Shown: positions 37,801 through 54,146, counted from the stretch's first letter. The stretch is 64,000 nucleotides of DNA from Euonymus europaeus (GCA_963580455.1 OY756965.1:22294902-22358901); one strand, 5' to 3'. Translations and numbers: made by a program. Notes: generated from the letters alone by a model not told the origin.

Positions 37801-40800
37801 GATGTTGTAAAGGAAACAATAAAAGAAAAATAAACACCTGGCCGTTCCTGGACAGTACACAACGAGAATCACCGGCGTTGGCAACAACAAGTTGGTTGTT
37901 TTGAATAATTGCAACACAAGCTGTGCTTCCACAATTCGGCCCGTGGAAATCAGAATGTGGTCCCTAGTTTTCAAGAAAAAAAATCATAGTTTTATTAAGA
38001 GCTTACTCGCATTCTTGACCTGATTTAGCAAATGAACTAAAGGGCAAATCACCTATAATCCACAAAAGCCCACATTACGAGCAAAACGTAAATGCATAAA
38101 GCTGCAGTACTATTGAAAAGACTATGATCATCAAAGTTCAATCATCATGTAGAATCCATCAACCTTAGAAATGATGATCCTCAAACAGGCTAACCTCAAT
38201 TCATAATCAGGGCTCATAGTTTCATCTGTCAAATTTAACACTAACATGGGCACTAATGTTTGTAATTACGGAGTGACACCAATGACATGAAAAACCATTA
38301 GGCACCATCATCATAAAAATTTGAAATGGGATAGCTTATTGGAAGATCAAAAGACAAAAATACTGTTACATAGCTAGGCTCAATAATATATACCTCCTCA
38401 GATGACCAATCATTCATATGCTCATTAACTTCTCCACTCCTAGGTGACCATATTAACCCTTCTATCATACCAGAAAATTTATCCATTTTATCTCCCAGTA
38501 CAGCTAATTCTCTCCACCCTCTCTGTCCACGCATCATCTCGTCCATTCTGCATCGATGATATTACAGCAGTTAAAAAAAAAATAACACAAACATATCCAT
38601 GCACAAAAAAAGGAGTTCTTCGCCTAGTGGTATCCTACTCCTTGAGATGGCAATGGGAAAGTTTGGATAAACTCTTACACTAGTACTAATTAAAAAAATG
38701 ACTTGTTCAAAAATTATACCAATGCACATACTTCCACAAATTATTCCAACTTTTATTCAATGCTATAATAACATAGTACCATGCCAGTGGTAGAGTTGCA
38801 GGAGTGCAATCTAAAAAGCACAAGTTTAATTCCTAAAAATAGTCTCTCCACATATTATGTGAGACTAAGGTCTGCATACATGTCTGTCCCTGACACCCAC
38901 CTTCTGCGGGAGTTATACACGGGAATTGTTTACCTTTTTGCCTTTACCTTACCATATCAGAATCAATTATCCCGTAATTAAGTCCCATGGAAGCACCAAT
39001 TGAAATTTAAGTTGCTGATTACATTTTATATTTTTCCTTACAGCCCTCCTGCAATTTTAAATTATGTTCATTTTTCTAATAAAAGAAACAGTACATGGAT
39101 CCTATTTGCTTTTGCTATAAGAGCATTTACTACTTTAAGAGATTAACATGTATCAGAATGCAGCCACTAAATCAAAAATCAATTGTTAAGAGTGACATGT
39201 CAAATTAGAGCATACAAAAAAGTGGCTCTAATGTCCAGTCGTGAATCCACAAACAGCCTGAAATTCTCAGTAATATGAAGCTTACATGGAAGATAACATC
39301 CCAACCACCTCCTGCTATGGCTAAAATGCATTTTTACAGGCAGAACATGCAAATAAAAACAGAGAGAACCTCATGAACGCATTCTGTAAAGAAGTGCCTA
39401 TATCTCCAGCCATATAAGCTTCATGCTTGAGCACCTGCTGGTGAAGATACTTGGCACAAAACTTAGCCACAGCCTTGCCTGAAAAGTAAGTGGACCTTAA
39501 GTAAATGGTACAAAGAAAGAAATGGTGGATGCCATAAAACTGCAAAAAGGTTCATGAAAATTTTGCTAAAATTTTGACAGTAATTACATAACACGCCATA
39601 ACTATCTAATACAGATCGCAAAAGGTACGTGACAAAGCAAGCTCCAATACAAATTTTCTCAAAAACTATAGTCTAATTCAAATCCTAAATTCTATATTTA
39701 AAAAAGAAGAAGAAGAAGAAGATTGATTCCTTTCAGCTAGTAAAAAATATGAGCATTCCTTTTAATAAGTTCAATAATTGGCAAGTCCTTGGGATCCTCA
39801 TTTCTACGATTGAATCAATATACCACCATTATAACTCTAGCCATCCTGCAATTCCAAGTTTGCTTCTCCCAATCTTGGAACATCACAAAATTCAAAAACT
39901 CCAGGCCTTCTCTACGTATTACAATCAATACCTCATACTAGAAAGTCTCAAAACAAGAAGCAAACATACAATAGCTGTTGCCAGAAAATACAGACACCTG
40001 CCATTGAACTTAAGCACTGCCGTAGATTTATTACCATATTCACTAACTTTAAGCCGATCAGAGACCAAAATCTATATCCTTCTTTTCCAAAGCCTAATAC
40101 AATACATAAGTATCAACAAACAGTTTCCTCATATGAACCAAAACAACACAGGCGGCTTCAAACAGTAGCCTCGCTACTTACAAATCTCTACTGCAGCATA
40201 GATATCCTCAGCATTAAGGATTACAATATGCCAATGAGCAATGCATCATATATCTTTTTAATACAGAATTAGAGGGAAAAAAAGAAGAAAAGAAACTAAC
40301 AAGCAGAAAAGCTGACCTCCATGACCATCATAAACACCAAAGAACGATGTGGGAGTTGAACTGTCAAAATCTAGATAAGCTGCATGCTGCACAATATCTC
40401 ATATAAGTTAAAACTACAACAGATGGCTTAATAATCCCAACCTAAGTAACTCCAACAACTTTTTTTTCTTCTCTGGGATGGAAAAGATGTTATAACGACT
40501 AATTGATATCCCAATTATTTAGGATTGGCAATGCAATCCTAAGCAAAAACTACTTGGAGTTAAAAAATAGCTATGTAAATCCTAAACAACAGCTTTCTCC
40601 ATTGATACATAAATCCATATGTCGTGCGCCCTATCTATCAGTGAAAAATTGTTTTCATCATTTATTACTTAGAAACCTCATAAGAAACGTCAAGTGTGGG
40701 CAGTCGTAAAAATAGTTATTGATTCTGAACATATATAAAAGTAAGTCAGCCCAAATGGCTGATGCATATAATATGAAAGTATAATTGCATTCTTTTCCCA

Positions 40801-40976
40801 GATAGAGTAAGTTAAAACTGCATTTAGACCGCACACAAAACAAAAGGCTAGCTACTCACGGCATCTTCCATGGTTGCACGCCACCCCTGCATTGAAGATA
40901 AACCATATCGGAGCCTCTCGTTGTCACCATCTTTTGATGCCTTCTCAGTTTTAGGGGAGCTGAGATATACGCCCAT
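34873..40976 (-). CDS. Protein phosphatase 2C, clade of At2g25070/At4g31860 (PP2C 60 type)
   Basis: Ten coding exons (40976-40860, 40386-40317, 39478-39370, 38547-38394, 37963-37838, 36904-36781, 36680-36604, 36298-36246, 35305-35251, 35169-34873) encode 393 residues. The start [17 protein letters not shown] and the region [20 protein letters not shown] identify the subclade. The metal-binding and catalytic blocks of the PPM fold are all present: YDGHGG (58-63), GSTACVA (162-168), ANAGDSR (178-184), [10 protein letters not shown] and GCDNMTM. It is therefore expected to be an active Mn/Mg-dependent Ser/Thr phosphatase. Introns hold two SINE copies in opposite orientations. An acceptor just before the ATG (near 40990) suggests an intron in the leader. 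Confidence 0.94.
37106..37266 (-). repeat. SINE-like element, copy B (PP2C intron 5)
   Basis: On the minus strand it reads GTGGTAGGGTTTCAATG at its start, AATAAGGTCTGCATACATC in the middle and CGGGAGTTGTTTAC at the end. It shares this order of blocks with the plus-strand copy at 38782-38943. The layout fits tRNA-derived plant SINEs; the family name is not certain. Boundaries are approximate. Confidence 0.65.
38782..38943 (+). repeat. SINE-like element, copy A (PP2C intron 3)
   Basis: About 160 bp with CCAGTGGTAGAGTTGCAGG (A-box-like) at the start, CAAGTTTAATTCC (B-box-like), ACTAAGGTCTGCATACAT and a final CGGGAATTGTTTACC. It is homologous to the copies at 37106-37266 and 58551-58625. The A/B-box spacing suggests descent from a tRNA gene transcribed by RNA polymerase III. 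Confidence 0.65.
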
Positions 40977-41936
40977 TATGTTCTCGAACTGTGAATCATT
41001 AAATCATCAGTTCATCACAAAAGACTATTGTTAAGATATAGGAAAATCCACAAAGCATATTTGCTACATGCCCTTATTAGCATATACACCTATATACATA
41101 TGCACAAGTAAGTCATATTCTTTTATGCCCAGAAGAGTGTCAGTTATTAACAAGTAATATAGTGCAAATACAATCTCCCAAACGAACACCAAACACACAA
41201 TTCACAAAAATACAATCCCTCACTACATAAACTATCAGAAAGAGACGTCAAATCAGACGAAGTCGAAAATACAACTACGGAGATCAAACTAAATCAACAA
41301 ATGCCAAACCAGACCGACATTATTGTCATCAATAGTTGCATAAACCAAAGGCCACACTAGCCAAAAGACCCGAAATTCGAATCTGTAAATGCCCATCGCG
41401 ATCAAACAAAAACACAAAAAGATGCCCTAAACTCCCCGTTCGCAAAGTAAATACGGAAAGGAAAAGAACTTTGAGCGTAATCTATATAGTTCCATACCAG
41501 TACTAGTGCGAGTAAAGAGAAGCGTTTATTGTTTCTTCATATATAAAAGTTACATAGAGACTCGATCCAGTGTTCCAAGACATCAATGGGGAAGATTAGA
41601 AACAAATCGAATAATCGATGGTGATTTAACAAAGCAAACATTAGCGATCAACACTTCAACAGGAGAAGAAGACGATACAAGGCAAAAGGTTTAAAGTTCT
41701 TAAAAAAAATTCCAATACTCACTCCCACTTTGAGAGTCGGTACACTGCCAGAGATATCTGATTATCCGTGAACCAAAATGATTTATGGTCTATTGGTCCC
41801 GCGGCCCCGCAGCGCACCGCAGTTTTTAACTTCTTTAATCTGCGGTGCATAAAAGTGAATTGCCTGCCCAATTATTTCATTTTTTAATTATTTTTTTTTT
41901 AATTCAAAAGTTCCACAAATACATATTTTATACCAA
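40977..41936. other. PP2C 5' flank and leader
   Basis: Probably contains the PP2C leader intron and first exon (near 41480-41740) and the promoter. No other gene is visible. Confidence 0.35.
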
Positions 41937-42319
41937 TAAGAGCACTCACAACTATTTATTTTTGTTAAATAAGGGAATAATGTATGAAAATATATGTTTT
42001 TTTTTATTTTTGTCCTTGTATTAGAAGATATGTTTTAGTGATATAAATGAATATGTGGTTTAATTTTTTGTAAAAAATATGAGACTTTTGATATAATTTT
42101 GTTAGAAAATTGATGAGAAAATAAAATAATAGATACTTCACAAATAGATATTTATGTTTTTGATTATGTGACAATATTGTTTTGTTTATATGAATAAATA
42201 TATTACTTGATTTTTTGGATAATAAATATATGACTCGGTCTAAATTATTTAAAATTATATACTTATAAATGATTACGGGACCAAATATAAAGATATATTG
42301 GGCCATGGATCTAAAATTG

Positions 42320-44250
42320 TTTTTTTTTTTGAAGAAAACATAACTTTCATTAATAAGAAGCATCATTACAGACTAAATCAAAGCATGAGCTAGGAACATT
42401 TCCTAGCAGAGTTACGGGAGAAAGGACTTGAGAGCCTAACAAAGCCAAATGATCAGCTACTGAATTGTTCAACCTATTAGTGTGTAAGACCTCCCAATCC
42501 ATACCATGCACAAGTGAAAGAGCTGCACTAATACATAAACCATACGAAGCTAATGGCACTCTCTGAGCCCGTAGAGCAGACACAATAGTCAAAGCATCAC
42601 CTTCAATAATGAAAGATGAAAAATTCATGGAAATAGCAAGTTCAATGTCAAATAAGAAGGCTTCGGCCTCAGCATAAATACAACCTCCTGCTGGGAGAAT
42701 ATTTTTGTAACTTGACACAATCACCGCACCAAAAGAGTCTCGAATTACAGCGCCTACCCCTGCTGTTAAAGTAGGACAAATCCAAGAAGCATCGACATTG
42801 ATTTTATATTTACCCGGGTTAGGCTTTACCCAATGAGAAGGAGCAGCTCGACTTGGTAGTGGGGAGACCATAGACAAGGTGCAATCTGATTTCAACATAG
42901 AAGCTTTGAACAAAACATCTGAAATTGAGATGCTAGAATCACCATATACCAAACTATTCCGAGCCAGCCATATAAAATAAAATTTTCGGAATAAGTCCTC
43001 CAGTAATGTCTTTGAGTAAGAAGAAAACACTTGAGCTATCCAAGTTTCAGAATTTGGAACATTCCCAGTTAAATAAATAAACTCAGCCAAGTAAACCCTC
43101 CTAAGACATTGAGACCAAGAACATGACCAGAAAATATGAAAGTTGGACTCCATATGAAGATTACAACAAGGGCATTCTGCACCGATAAGCATGCCTCTCT
43201 TAATAAGATTATTCCGGGTAGGAAGAGCATTATGTCCAAGACGCCATATAAAAATTTTCACCCTAGGGGGTAAAGACAAATTACCCAACTTGGACCATAA
43301 GGTGGAACTACTCACTGTAGCAAGAAAATTCGAACCACTAGGCACAATACTTGAGATAGCCAACTTATAGGCTGAATTCACAGGAAAATTCCCATCATTG
43401 TTTGGAGTCCACATAAATGAATCCATAAAATTACGAGTTGATAAGGGAATTTTAAGAATCTCTTCCACCGAGGAAGGAACAAAAATAGAAGCCATAAAGT
43501 TCACATTCCAGCTCTTTGGATTATAAGAAATCAAATTTGAGACTCGTAAAGTATCATTACTAGTCATATCTAAGGAAATTGGCATACCTGAAGAACTATT
43601 TGGTATCCAAGGGTCCTTCCAAGCATTACTAGACTCGCCATTGCCAACCCGCCATCTCGTGCCAGTTTTGAGCAATTCTCTGGCAGAAAGAATACTCGAC
43701 CACACATAAGAAGGATTAGAACCCTTCAAAGCAGTAAAGAAGGAATCATTTGGAAAATATATGGCCTTTAACATCCGACTACATAAAGAACTCTCATTTT
43801 TTAAAAGCCGTCATCCTTGTTTGGCAAGAAGAGCCAAATTAAAGGAATTCATGTCCCGAAAGCCCAAACCACCTTTTGACATTGGCTGACATACTTTTTG
43901 CCAATTAACCCAATGCATCTTCCTATTAGTAGAAGAGCCACTCCACAAAAATTCTCTAGACAGTTGATCTAATTCCTCACAAAGAACTTTTGGAAATCTG
44001 AAAATGTTCATAGCATAAGTAGGAACTGCTTGAATGACAGATTTGATCAAAACCGCCCTACCAGATAAGGATAAGTATTTCTCCTTCCAACTTTTTAACT
44101 TCCTCCAAACCCTCTCTTTAATAAAAGCAAAGAGATCTCTTTCATTACGAGTGATTAAAGTGGGAAGTCCAAGATATTTAGAATGTGCCCGAAAATCTGA
44201 CATACCAAGAAGAGACTTTAAAGATAAGCGAAATTCAGCCTTCACTCATT
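42320..44250 (-). mobile_element. 5'-truncated L1 LINE with RNase H, 1.9 kb
   Basis: The minus-strand 3' end is a poly(A), seen as T at 42320-42330. The copy starts within the reverse transcriptase, at the KYLGLP region, so over half of the element is missing. 5' truncation is normal for LINE insertion. No clear target duplication was found; the left flank TCTAAAATTG and right flank ATTAACTATTG are only loosely similar. The 5' limit is approximate. Confidence 0.85.
42350..44245 (-). pseudogene. LINE ORF2 C-terminal part (RT thumb, zf-RVT, RNase H)
   Basis: A single frame runs from the RT thumb ([16 protein letters not shown]) through zf-RVT (CPCCNLHMESNFHIFWSC) to an RNase H domain. The acidic residues of that domain fall in INVDASW, AEAEAFLF, IEGDAL and NNSVADHLA. 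An in-frame TGA at 43811-43813 stands where related LINEs have Trp (KQGWRLL). The RNase H domain sets it apart from the large LINE at 11.5-17.7 kb, so the two belong to different L1 lineages. Confidence 0.88.
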
Positions 44251-44270
44251 AACTATTGATGTTGCTCTAA

Positions 44271-48682
<4,412 letters not shown>

Positions 48683-49426
48683 GAAGGTGAGCTTTTTGGG
48701 GAGCTCATCAGAATTTTTTTCTGATGCACAGGTGGAATTTCTTCTCTCTCTCTCTCTATTCTAGTTCTCTCTAATCGCTATACATTGTTGATGTTTACTC
48801 ATAAGTAATGCCAACTGAAGTAGCACACCCTTTGCATTTGTACACAGCTGAGTGTAACACTAATTTGAGACCACAAATTTCATTTTATTTTGTCTGAGTT
48901 GATTGAAACTTTCAGAACAGTTACATTATTTTTTCGTCCGATGCTTTGTTCAGTGGTCGACGATGCCTTCTTGAGCATTCTCATAATGAGGTTGAGAACA
49001 CTTAATTATTCTATGCGAATCATTTGATCTGTTGTTGAATATTAGGTTCTTTCTTTCTTTTCTAGCTTTTGAAAGTATGTTGTTTGGTTATTGGGTCTGC
49101 AGAATGTAATATTGAAGATGTGTAGAAGAAGCTAATATTAGATCCTTCAAGGAACACAATGCCCATCTTATATTAGATCCTTCAAGGAACACAAGAATCA
49201 TTCACTACAATGCATTTTTTTTTTTCATTTGTTTTGTTAAGTAAGCAGGGTGTGGAACTTGAACTTCGGAACCACCAAATCGAATATATGCCTTAATCAC
49301 CTCGGCTGAGGGGTTATTGGCAATAATGCATAATCAACAAGACTCTAGACATGTTTATCAGAAAACACAACTCAAATGTGCAAAGCAAGAGGCGATGCAT
49401 GCAAGGACTTGCTTCAGAAATCTATC
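48683..49426. other. HCT 3' flank and spacer
   Basis: HCT 3' UTR with a TC microsatellite at 48738-48757. A direct repeat of about 24 bases (agatccttcaaggaacaca) occurs near 49140 and 49176. No gene is visible. Confidence 0.45.
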
Positions 49427-49920
49427 TTAAGGTGTTTTAAAGACACAGAAAATGGGAATTACTAGGATTAAGGCCATGATCACATGCAGCATTGAGTTTA
49501 AGATTAGAGAGGACGATTTCGCTATAGATGAAGCATCGTTTTTTTCATGGCTATCTGGTCGGCGATCGATGTTTCCGCCGCCTCCACCGTGAGCTCCCTT
49601 CCCTCCTTGTGCTCTTCCAGTATGAAAAAATTCATGGTGATCTTCAGATACTCCTCTTTCACCTTCTCCATAAGTCCCGATCGTCCCGTTTATGCCTGCA
49701 ATTGCAAGAAGCAAGAATCACTCTATGTAGACAAATGCCTCAATCAACTTATTCTTTACAGATCAAAAGAAAGCATACCATGAACTCCCTGTTCTAGACT
49801 AACTGGTTTAGATGCTTCGGCAACTTCATGTTCTTGTCCCAATAAGCTTTCGGGAACGGAACTCACCAGGGCCTGCACACACAAGATGAATAGAAACCAT
49901 GCTCGAAGTCTTACCTCCAT
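49427..49920 (-). CDS. Small secreted glycine-rich protein, possibly GPI-anchored
   Basis: Two exons (49920-49779 and 49695-49427) with an 83-bp GTATGC...GCAG intron encode 136 residues; the phase-1 junction rebuilds a glycine codon. A classic signal peptide is visible (MEVRLRAWFLFILCVQALVSS). The mature part is hydrophilic, with GQEHEVAEASKP, GTIGTYGEGERG and a GGKGAHGGGGG run. The C-terminus is a hydrophobic stretch (residues 111-133) preceded by small residues (SSIAKSSS), as in GPI-anchor signals; a single membrane span is the alternative. A TATA-like sequence lies about 65-70 bases upstream (near 49985-49993). I do not recognise the family. It is convergent with HCT. Confidence 0.65.
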
Positions 49921-51815
49921 TGTCCTCAGATGCTTTGTTCTGTGGTCTCAGATTGTCTTATCTGATAGGAGCTACCCCTGTGAGGGTAAATATAGAACTA
50001 TAGAGGAATCGAAAATTTATGGTTAAGAAGTATAATTGAAAATTCATAGTGACCAAATGTATAATTCCCGATTTGAGTGGGCGGGGCCACACATCGCGTG
50101 AGGAAGAAGTGAAGTGTTCAATATAATATATTAAAGTCAATCACAAATACTTTTCCTAAGCTCAAACTAGTATGGGCTGATGCTGGGCTTAGAAAGACAA
50201 AGTCGGACGGGGTAGTATGAGCTGACCCAAAACGGACAAAGTGTTACATAATGTGTTGGATTTCTTTTTGTTCAACTAAATCATTGTGCTCAATCTCACA
50301 CGACTTGTTTAATTTACCTTTTCAGAGTAGGTTCTATCTCGACCTTTTGGCCATAAAAAGATCATTTCTTTTCCTATGCTGGTGGAAAGGATTCGTAAAG
50401 CTTCCTTGCTATCTTTTGACACTCGGATAATCTGTCATCAGATCTTCAAATTGGTGCTAGCAGAATAAAGCTGCAATGGAATAGGATACTCAGGTTTCTT
50501 CTCTCTCACAAAATGTTGATTTGTACAAATTTTTATCTAATATAGTTAGGAAGGTTTAGAGAACAGTTGAAGATAAATAAAGCAGTATAGTACCTTTTTA
50601 TGAGCATCTGCTTCTGCAAGAAGCCTGATATTACACTCATATGGACTCTGCAAAAAGTCTAGGATTTTTCTTTCTTTCGTGGAAGTGGTTGATGATGCAG
50701 AGGCAAGATCTAAACTGATCTTATCCATATAGTATCTGGACAAGGGCGGGACTAGGATATAATGTTGGTTGGGCTATTGCTTAAATAATTTATTTTTATT
50801 CTTGCGAAAGATTTTAAGGGTCGGTTGCTCCGGAATTTTTTTAGGACTGCTTATGAGGAAGCTTGTTCGAAATCGATTAAAATTCTCATATAATTCTATC
50901 ATGATTTACCCAACTTTCTAAATTTGTCACTAATATGTGCACGAATATATATTTTTATTATACACTAAATTTTGTTGGTTTTTAACACGAGTGAGAGAAA
51001 ATATGCAATTATTGTTCTCTTGCATAATATGCAACATTATAATAAAAACGTGTATAATTGTTATATGGGACCTATGAAGCACTAAAGAGATCAATTAGAT
51101 AAAGTAGGAACTTGTGCAATCAAAATCAATGGTCCACATTCATTTACAACAACAGCCTCCCATTCCCATTCTCATTCTCATTTTCACTTATCCCTCTCAT
51201 TTTCTTTCTGTATGGCTGTATTTTCTATATTTGTTCTTTTTTTTTTTATAAAAAATATGCACTGGGCTCAGTCCCTCTTAGATCCACCTTTGTACATGGA
51301 GATGCTGTTTCAACTCATAAGTTTTAGTTTGTATCTTTGCAATTCTAACATTGAGTTCTTTTGTTTTTAAAATCTTTTGTCAGAGAATTTTTTTCATTGA
51401 AATCAAGAAATAGTCGGATTTACAACCTCAAAAGAGCAGAAATACAAGTGAAAAATTCTTCTAATCAAACTCGCAAGCCATCAAAATTCTTAGATAGTGG
51501 AGTAAGCCATCAAAATTCTTAGATAGTGGAGTAAGAGAATGCACCGATCTATTACCAACCGGAGAAACATAACCAAAACATACAAACCCCAAAAAAGACG
51601 CAAGTTCCCGTATTGCAGCAACCACTTGTTTTTATAGAATGCGGAGGAAATACAACTCAATTTTTACTGAATGTGAAAAGCAACTAAATCAAGCATGTAG
51701 TCATAATAATACCTCTCATCCTACCCATATCTCTAAAGTTTATTACATAATTTATATCAAGCATGCACAAGCCAAACGGAAACAAACAGAACATCTTAAT
51801 GGCTTCCTTGACACT
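49921..51815. other. Intergenic with an unassigned minus-strand frame
   Basis: A minus-strand open frame at 50546-50743 begins MSRYYMDKISLDLASASSTT and runs to a potential GTACTA donor after ADAHKK. Its composition is protein-like, but I recognise no family and see no partner exon, so it is not called a gene. A tandem duplication of about 29 bases lies at 51476-51533. Confidence 0.35.
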
Positions 51816-52200
51816 TCAATCAACCTCTTCAATCTTTGGCCCAGCTCCAGCACCACTGGACCCAGTCTTGCCATACCCACCACCAGGCATCTCAGCACTT
51901 CCTGCCCGCACCTTGATGCATATATATGTTTGCTATTATTGGATTGCACAAGCCTTCCAATCCCTTCTGTTTGTCCTCAAATTCATCCACCTCTGCCAGT
52001 CGATTCCTGTCCAGCCACTCCAGAGTCTCGTCGATTGCCTTCTCAATCTTCTGCTTTTCTGGAGGATTCAGTTTCCCTGAGATCTTCTCGTCCTTGATTG
52101 TGTTTAATTCTCATATTGTATGCATAATTCTCTAGAGCATTTTTAGCATCCACCTTCTTATTCACTTGCCCATCTTCTGATTTGTACTTCTCAGTTGTTT
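51816..52200 (-). pseudogene. Cytosolic HSP70 C-terminal fragment
   Basis: Read on the minus strand this matches the lid and tail of a cytosolic HSP70: [25 protein letters not shown], then after a frameshift [38 protein letters not shown] and [12 protein letters not shown]. After a further shift come GGGYGKTGSSGAGAGPKIEEVD and a stop at 51816-51818. The final EEVD is the TPR co-chaperone signal of cytosolic HSP70, so the source was not an ER BiP gene. The ATPase and peptide-binding domains are absent and at least two shifts break the frame. Without introns or a clear poly(A), the copying route is undecided. Confidence 0.82.
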
Positions 52201-52789
52201 GACTGTTTGTGGGGTCTTAAGGTGGTTATATGTACAGATATAGTAGCTGTGATGGAGTTGATGGAAGAGTACAGAGAATTAGAGAGGTTGATGGAAGAGA
52301 CTAGAGAGACCGATCATGAAAATGCAGCGCGAGGGAAACCAGAGATTTTGGATAGGTTTCAAATCTCTGCGCTGGATTATTTTTTGAAGATACCAGATTA
52401 TTTCTAGTCTATTAGTGGCTTTGTATTTATTTACTGTATAGGCTAAATACAGTAAGGTTCAATGTTTTATGAGATGATAAGACCAAAATCCCAAAACTCA
52501 TAAGAGGCAAGGTCAGTAAACCCAAAAAAAGCTCAACATAAGTCCACAGGACATGCCTAAATGCCTAAGCAATGTGCACATCTCGTGTTAACAGACAGGA
52601 CAATCAAAGTAGCCGAAGGCCAATGACCGATAAACAACTTTCGATGGGCAATAGCTGAAGACACTGCATCATCAGCATCAATAGTTACCCTCCAGAAGAT
52701 CAATTAATTCACATGTTATGTAACCTCCTTAATTGTTATTAACCAACCCAAACCGTCCCAGATAGGTATAAAAGAAAGATTAAACCACA
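52201..52789. other. Spacer between two gene fragments
   Basis: A short plus-strand frame at 52252-52407 (MELMEEYRELERLMEETRET...) is charged and helix-forming, but it has no recognised relative and no visible gene context. Nothing else is seen. Confidence 0.35.
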
Positions 52790-53321
52790 TGTGAAGGAAC
52801 CCAACTCAGTTATTTATGTAAACTTTGGCAGCATCACAGTCCTAACACATCAGCAACTCAGTTGCTAAGCGTAAGCAAAACTTCTTGTGCATAGTCAGGC
52901 CACATCTAGTTATGGAAGAAAAGGCAATTCTACCTCAAGAATTCAAAGCGGAAACGGGCTGTTTGGCAGGTTAGTGTCCAAAAGAGAAAGTCCTCGGACA
53001 CCCTTCAATAGGGGGTTTTTTGACACACAGTGGATGGAACTCAATGCTTGAAAGCATAAGCAGTGGTGTTCCAATGCTTTGCTGGACCAACTAACAAACA
53101 GCATGTGTGCTTGCTCTGACTGGGGTGTGGCTGAGGAAATAAATAATGATGTGAAGAGAGATGAAGTGGAGAAGCTTGCGAGGGAACTAATGCAAGGAGA
53201 GAAGGGGGAAAAGGCCATGGAATTGAAGGTGAAAGCAGAAGAGGCCGTTGCTCCTACTGGATCATCATTCTTGAATTTAGAACATCTGGTGAATGAAGCA
53301 TTCCTCTCAAAATATGACTAA
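52790..53321 (+). pseudogene. UGT85-type glycosyltransferase C-terminal fragment
   Basis: The frame opens with KEPNSVIYVNFGSITVLTHQQ. After a shift and a small deletion it continues QNFLCIVRPHLVMEEKAILPQEF, then the PSPG sugar-donor box [20 protein letters not shown]. It resumes in another frame with CSDWGVAEEINNDVKRDEVE and SSFLNLEHLVNEAFLSK, and stops at 53319-53321. An in-frame TAG replaces the Trp expected before CPKEKVLGH, and a deletion removes the PFFADQQ part after LCW. The N-terminal acceptor domain is missing. The remaining blocks resemble UGT85 enzymes. It cannot encode an active enzyme. Confidence 0.88.
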
Positions 53322-54146
53322 TTTGTATGCTTGAAGGCCTGGAAATTGAAAGTTCAGTACTGAAGGATATTGCTTAAGGTTGCTTTAGCCATACTTATTT
53401 TCAGATTTTATTTACAAATATTCCATTTCAATTTAAATAATTTTGAAAAAAATTACATCATATATTCCATATAAGATATTGATGATAATAATTATCCACA
53501 TATACTTAGACTAAAGAACCTAGCATTCAAGAAAATATCCAGAATTCATCTGATAGTTGTAGAAGACAATGCAAAATTTGTAAAATACACCGTACTCCTA
53601 CTTGTTAAGGAAAAGACAAAACATCGGAGCGGTGTATTCTCGGACAGATTAACCACAGAAGCTACTATGATATCTTGGGAAGTGGTTACCCAAAACAAAT
53701 GCCTAAAGAAAATCAGTTTCAATGTGTAAACCAAAAGCCTCTGTGTACTGTATTTGCCGACATTTTGTGTGGTAGTGGGAATTGTGTAAGTGTGTGACAG
53801 ACCACATGAATGATGTGCCAGATATCTGCAGGTCAAGTACTGCAGTATGGCTTGATCAAGTGAAGGTGGTGGATGCTTTTTGTCTTGATTAAATAAAAGC
53901 CTTTTTTTTCAAACTTGGATTCCCGCTTTGTCGTCCTTTGTGTTTGGAGTTTGGACAATAGTCAAAATCCCCCATTTGATAAAAAAAGAGAACAGCCAGT
54001 TCTAGCCGTTACCCCCAAAGCTTTACACTTCCCTATGCCATTTCAAATTCAAATCACATCTTTGTGTTTTTGCTTGAAAATGAAATTACTATAACCAGTC
54101 CAACACTCACCAAGCAATCTGTCTCGCTGTTGTTCTCTCTTTGAAA
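53322..54146. other. TLP8 5' flank
   Basis: AT-rich spacer and presumed TLP8 promoter. No gene is visible. Confidence 0.45.

Larger units (their letters stand above)
41940..44267. mobile_element. Harbinger-type MITE split by a nested LINE
   Basis: The left end GAGCACTCACAACTATT at 41940 and the right end, on the minus strand GAGCAACATCAATAGTT from 44267, form imperfect inverted repeats. The flanks are TAA at 41937-41939 and 44268-44270. Without the LINE the element would be about 0.4 kb and AT-rich. It shares the GAGCA terminus and TWA target with the element at 10250-10564. The LINE inserted close to the right end. Confidence 0.6.

Noticed and set aside
39749..40168. 139-codon plus-strand frame
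   Set aside because: Lies in a PP2C intron, AT-rich composition, no recognisable domain.
42320..44260. Target duplication for the truncated LINE
   Set aside because: Flanks TCTAAAATTG and ATTAACTATTG align only with several differences, too weak to call.
50330..50380. U2 snRNA-like stretch (tctcgaccttttggcc)
   Set aside because: Only a short match to the 5' end of U2 from memory; the rest of the RNA and its promoter elements are not visible.
51816..52200. ER BiP-type HSP70
   Set aside because: The tail reads EEVD and not an HDEL-type signal, so the source is cytosolic HSP70.
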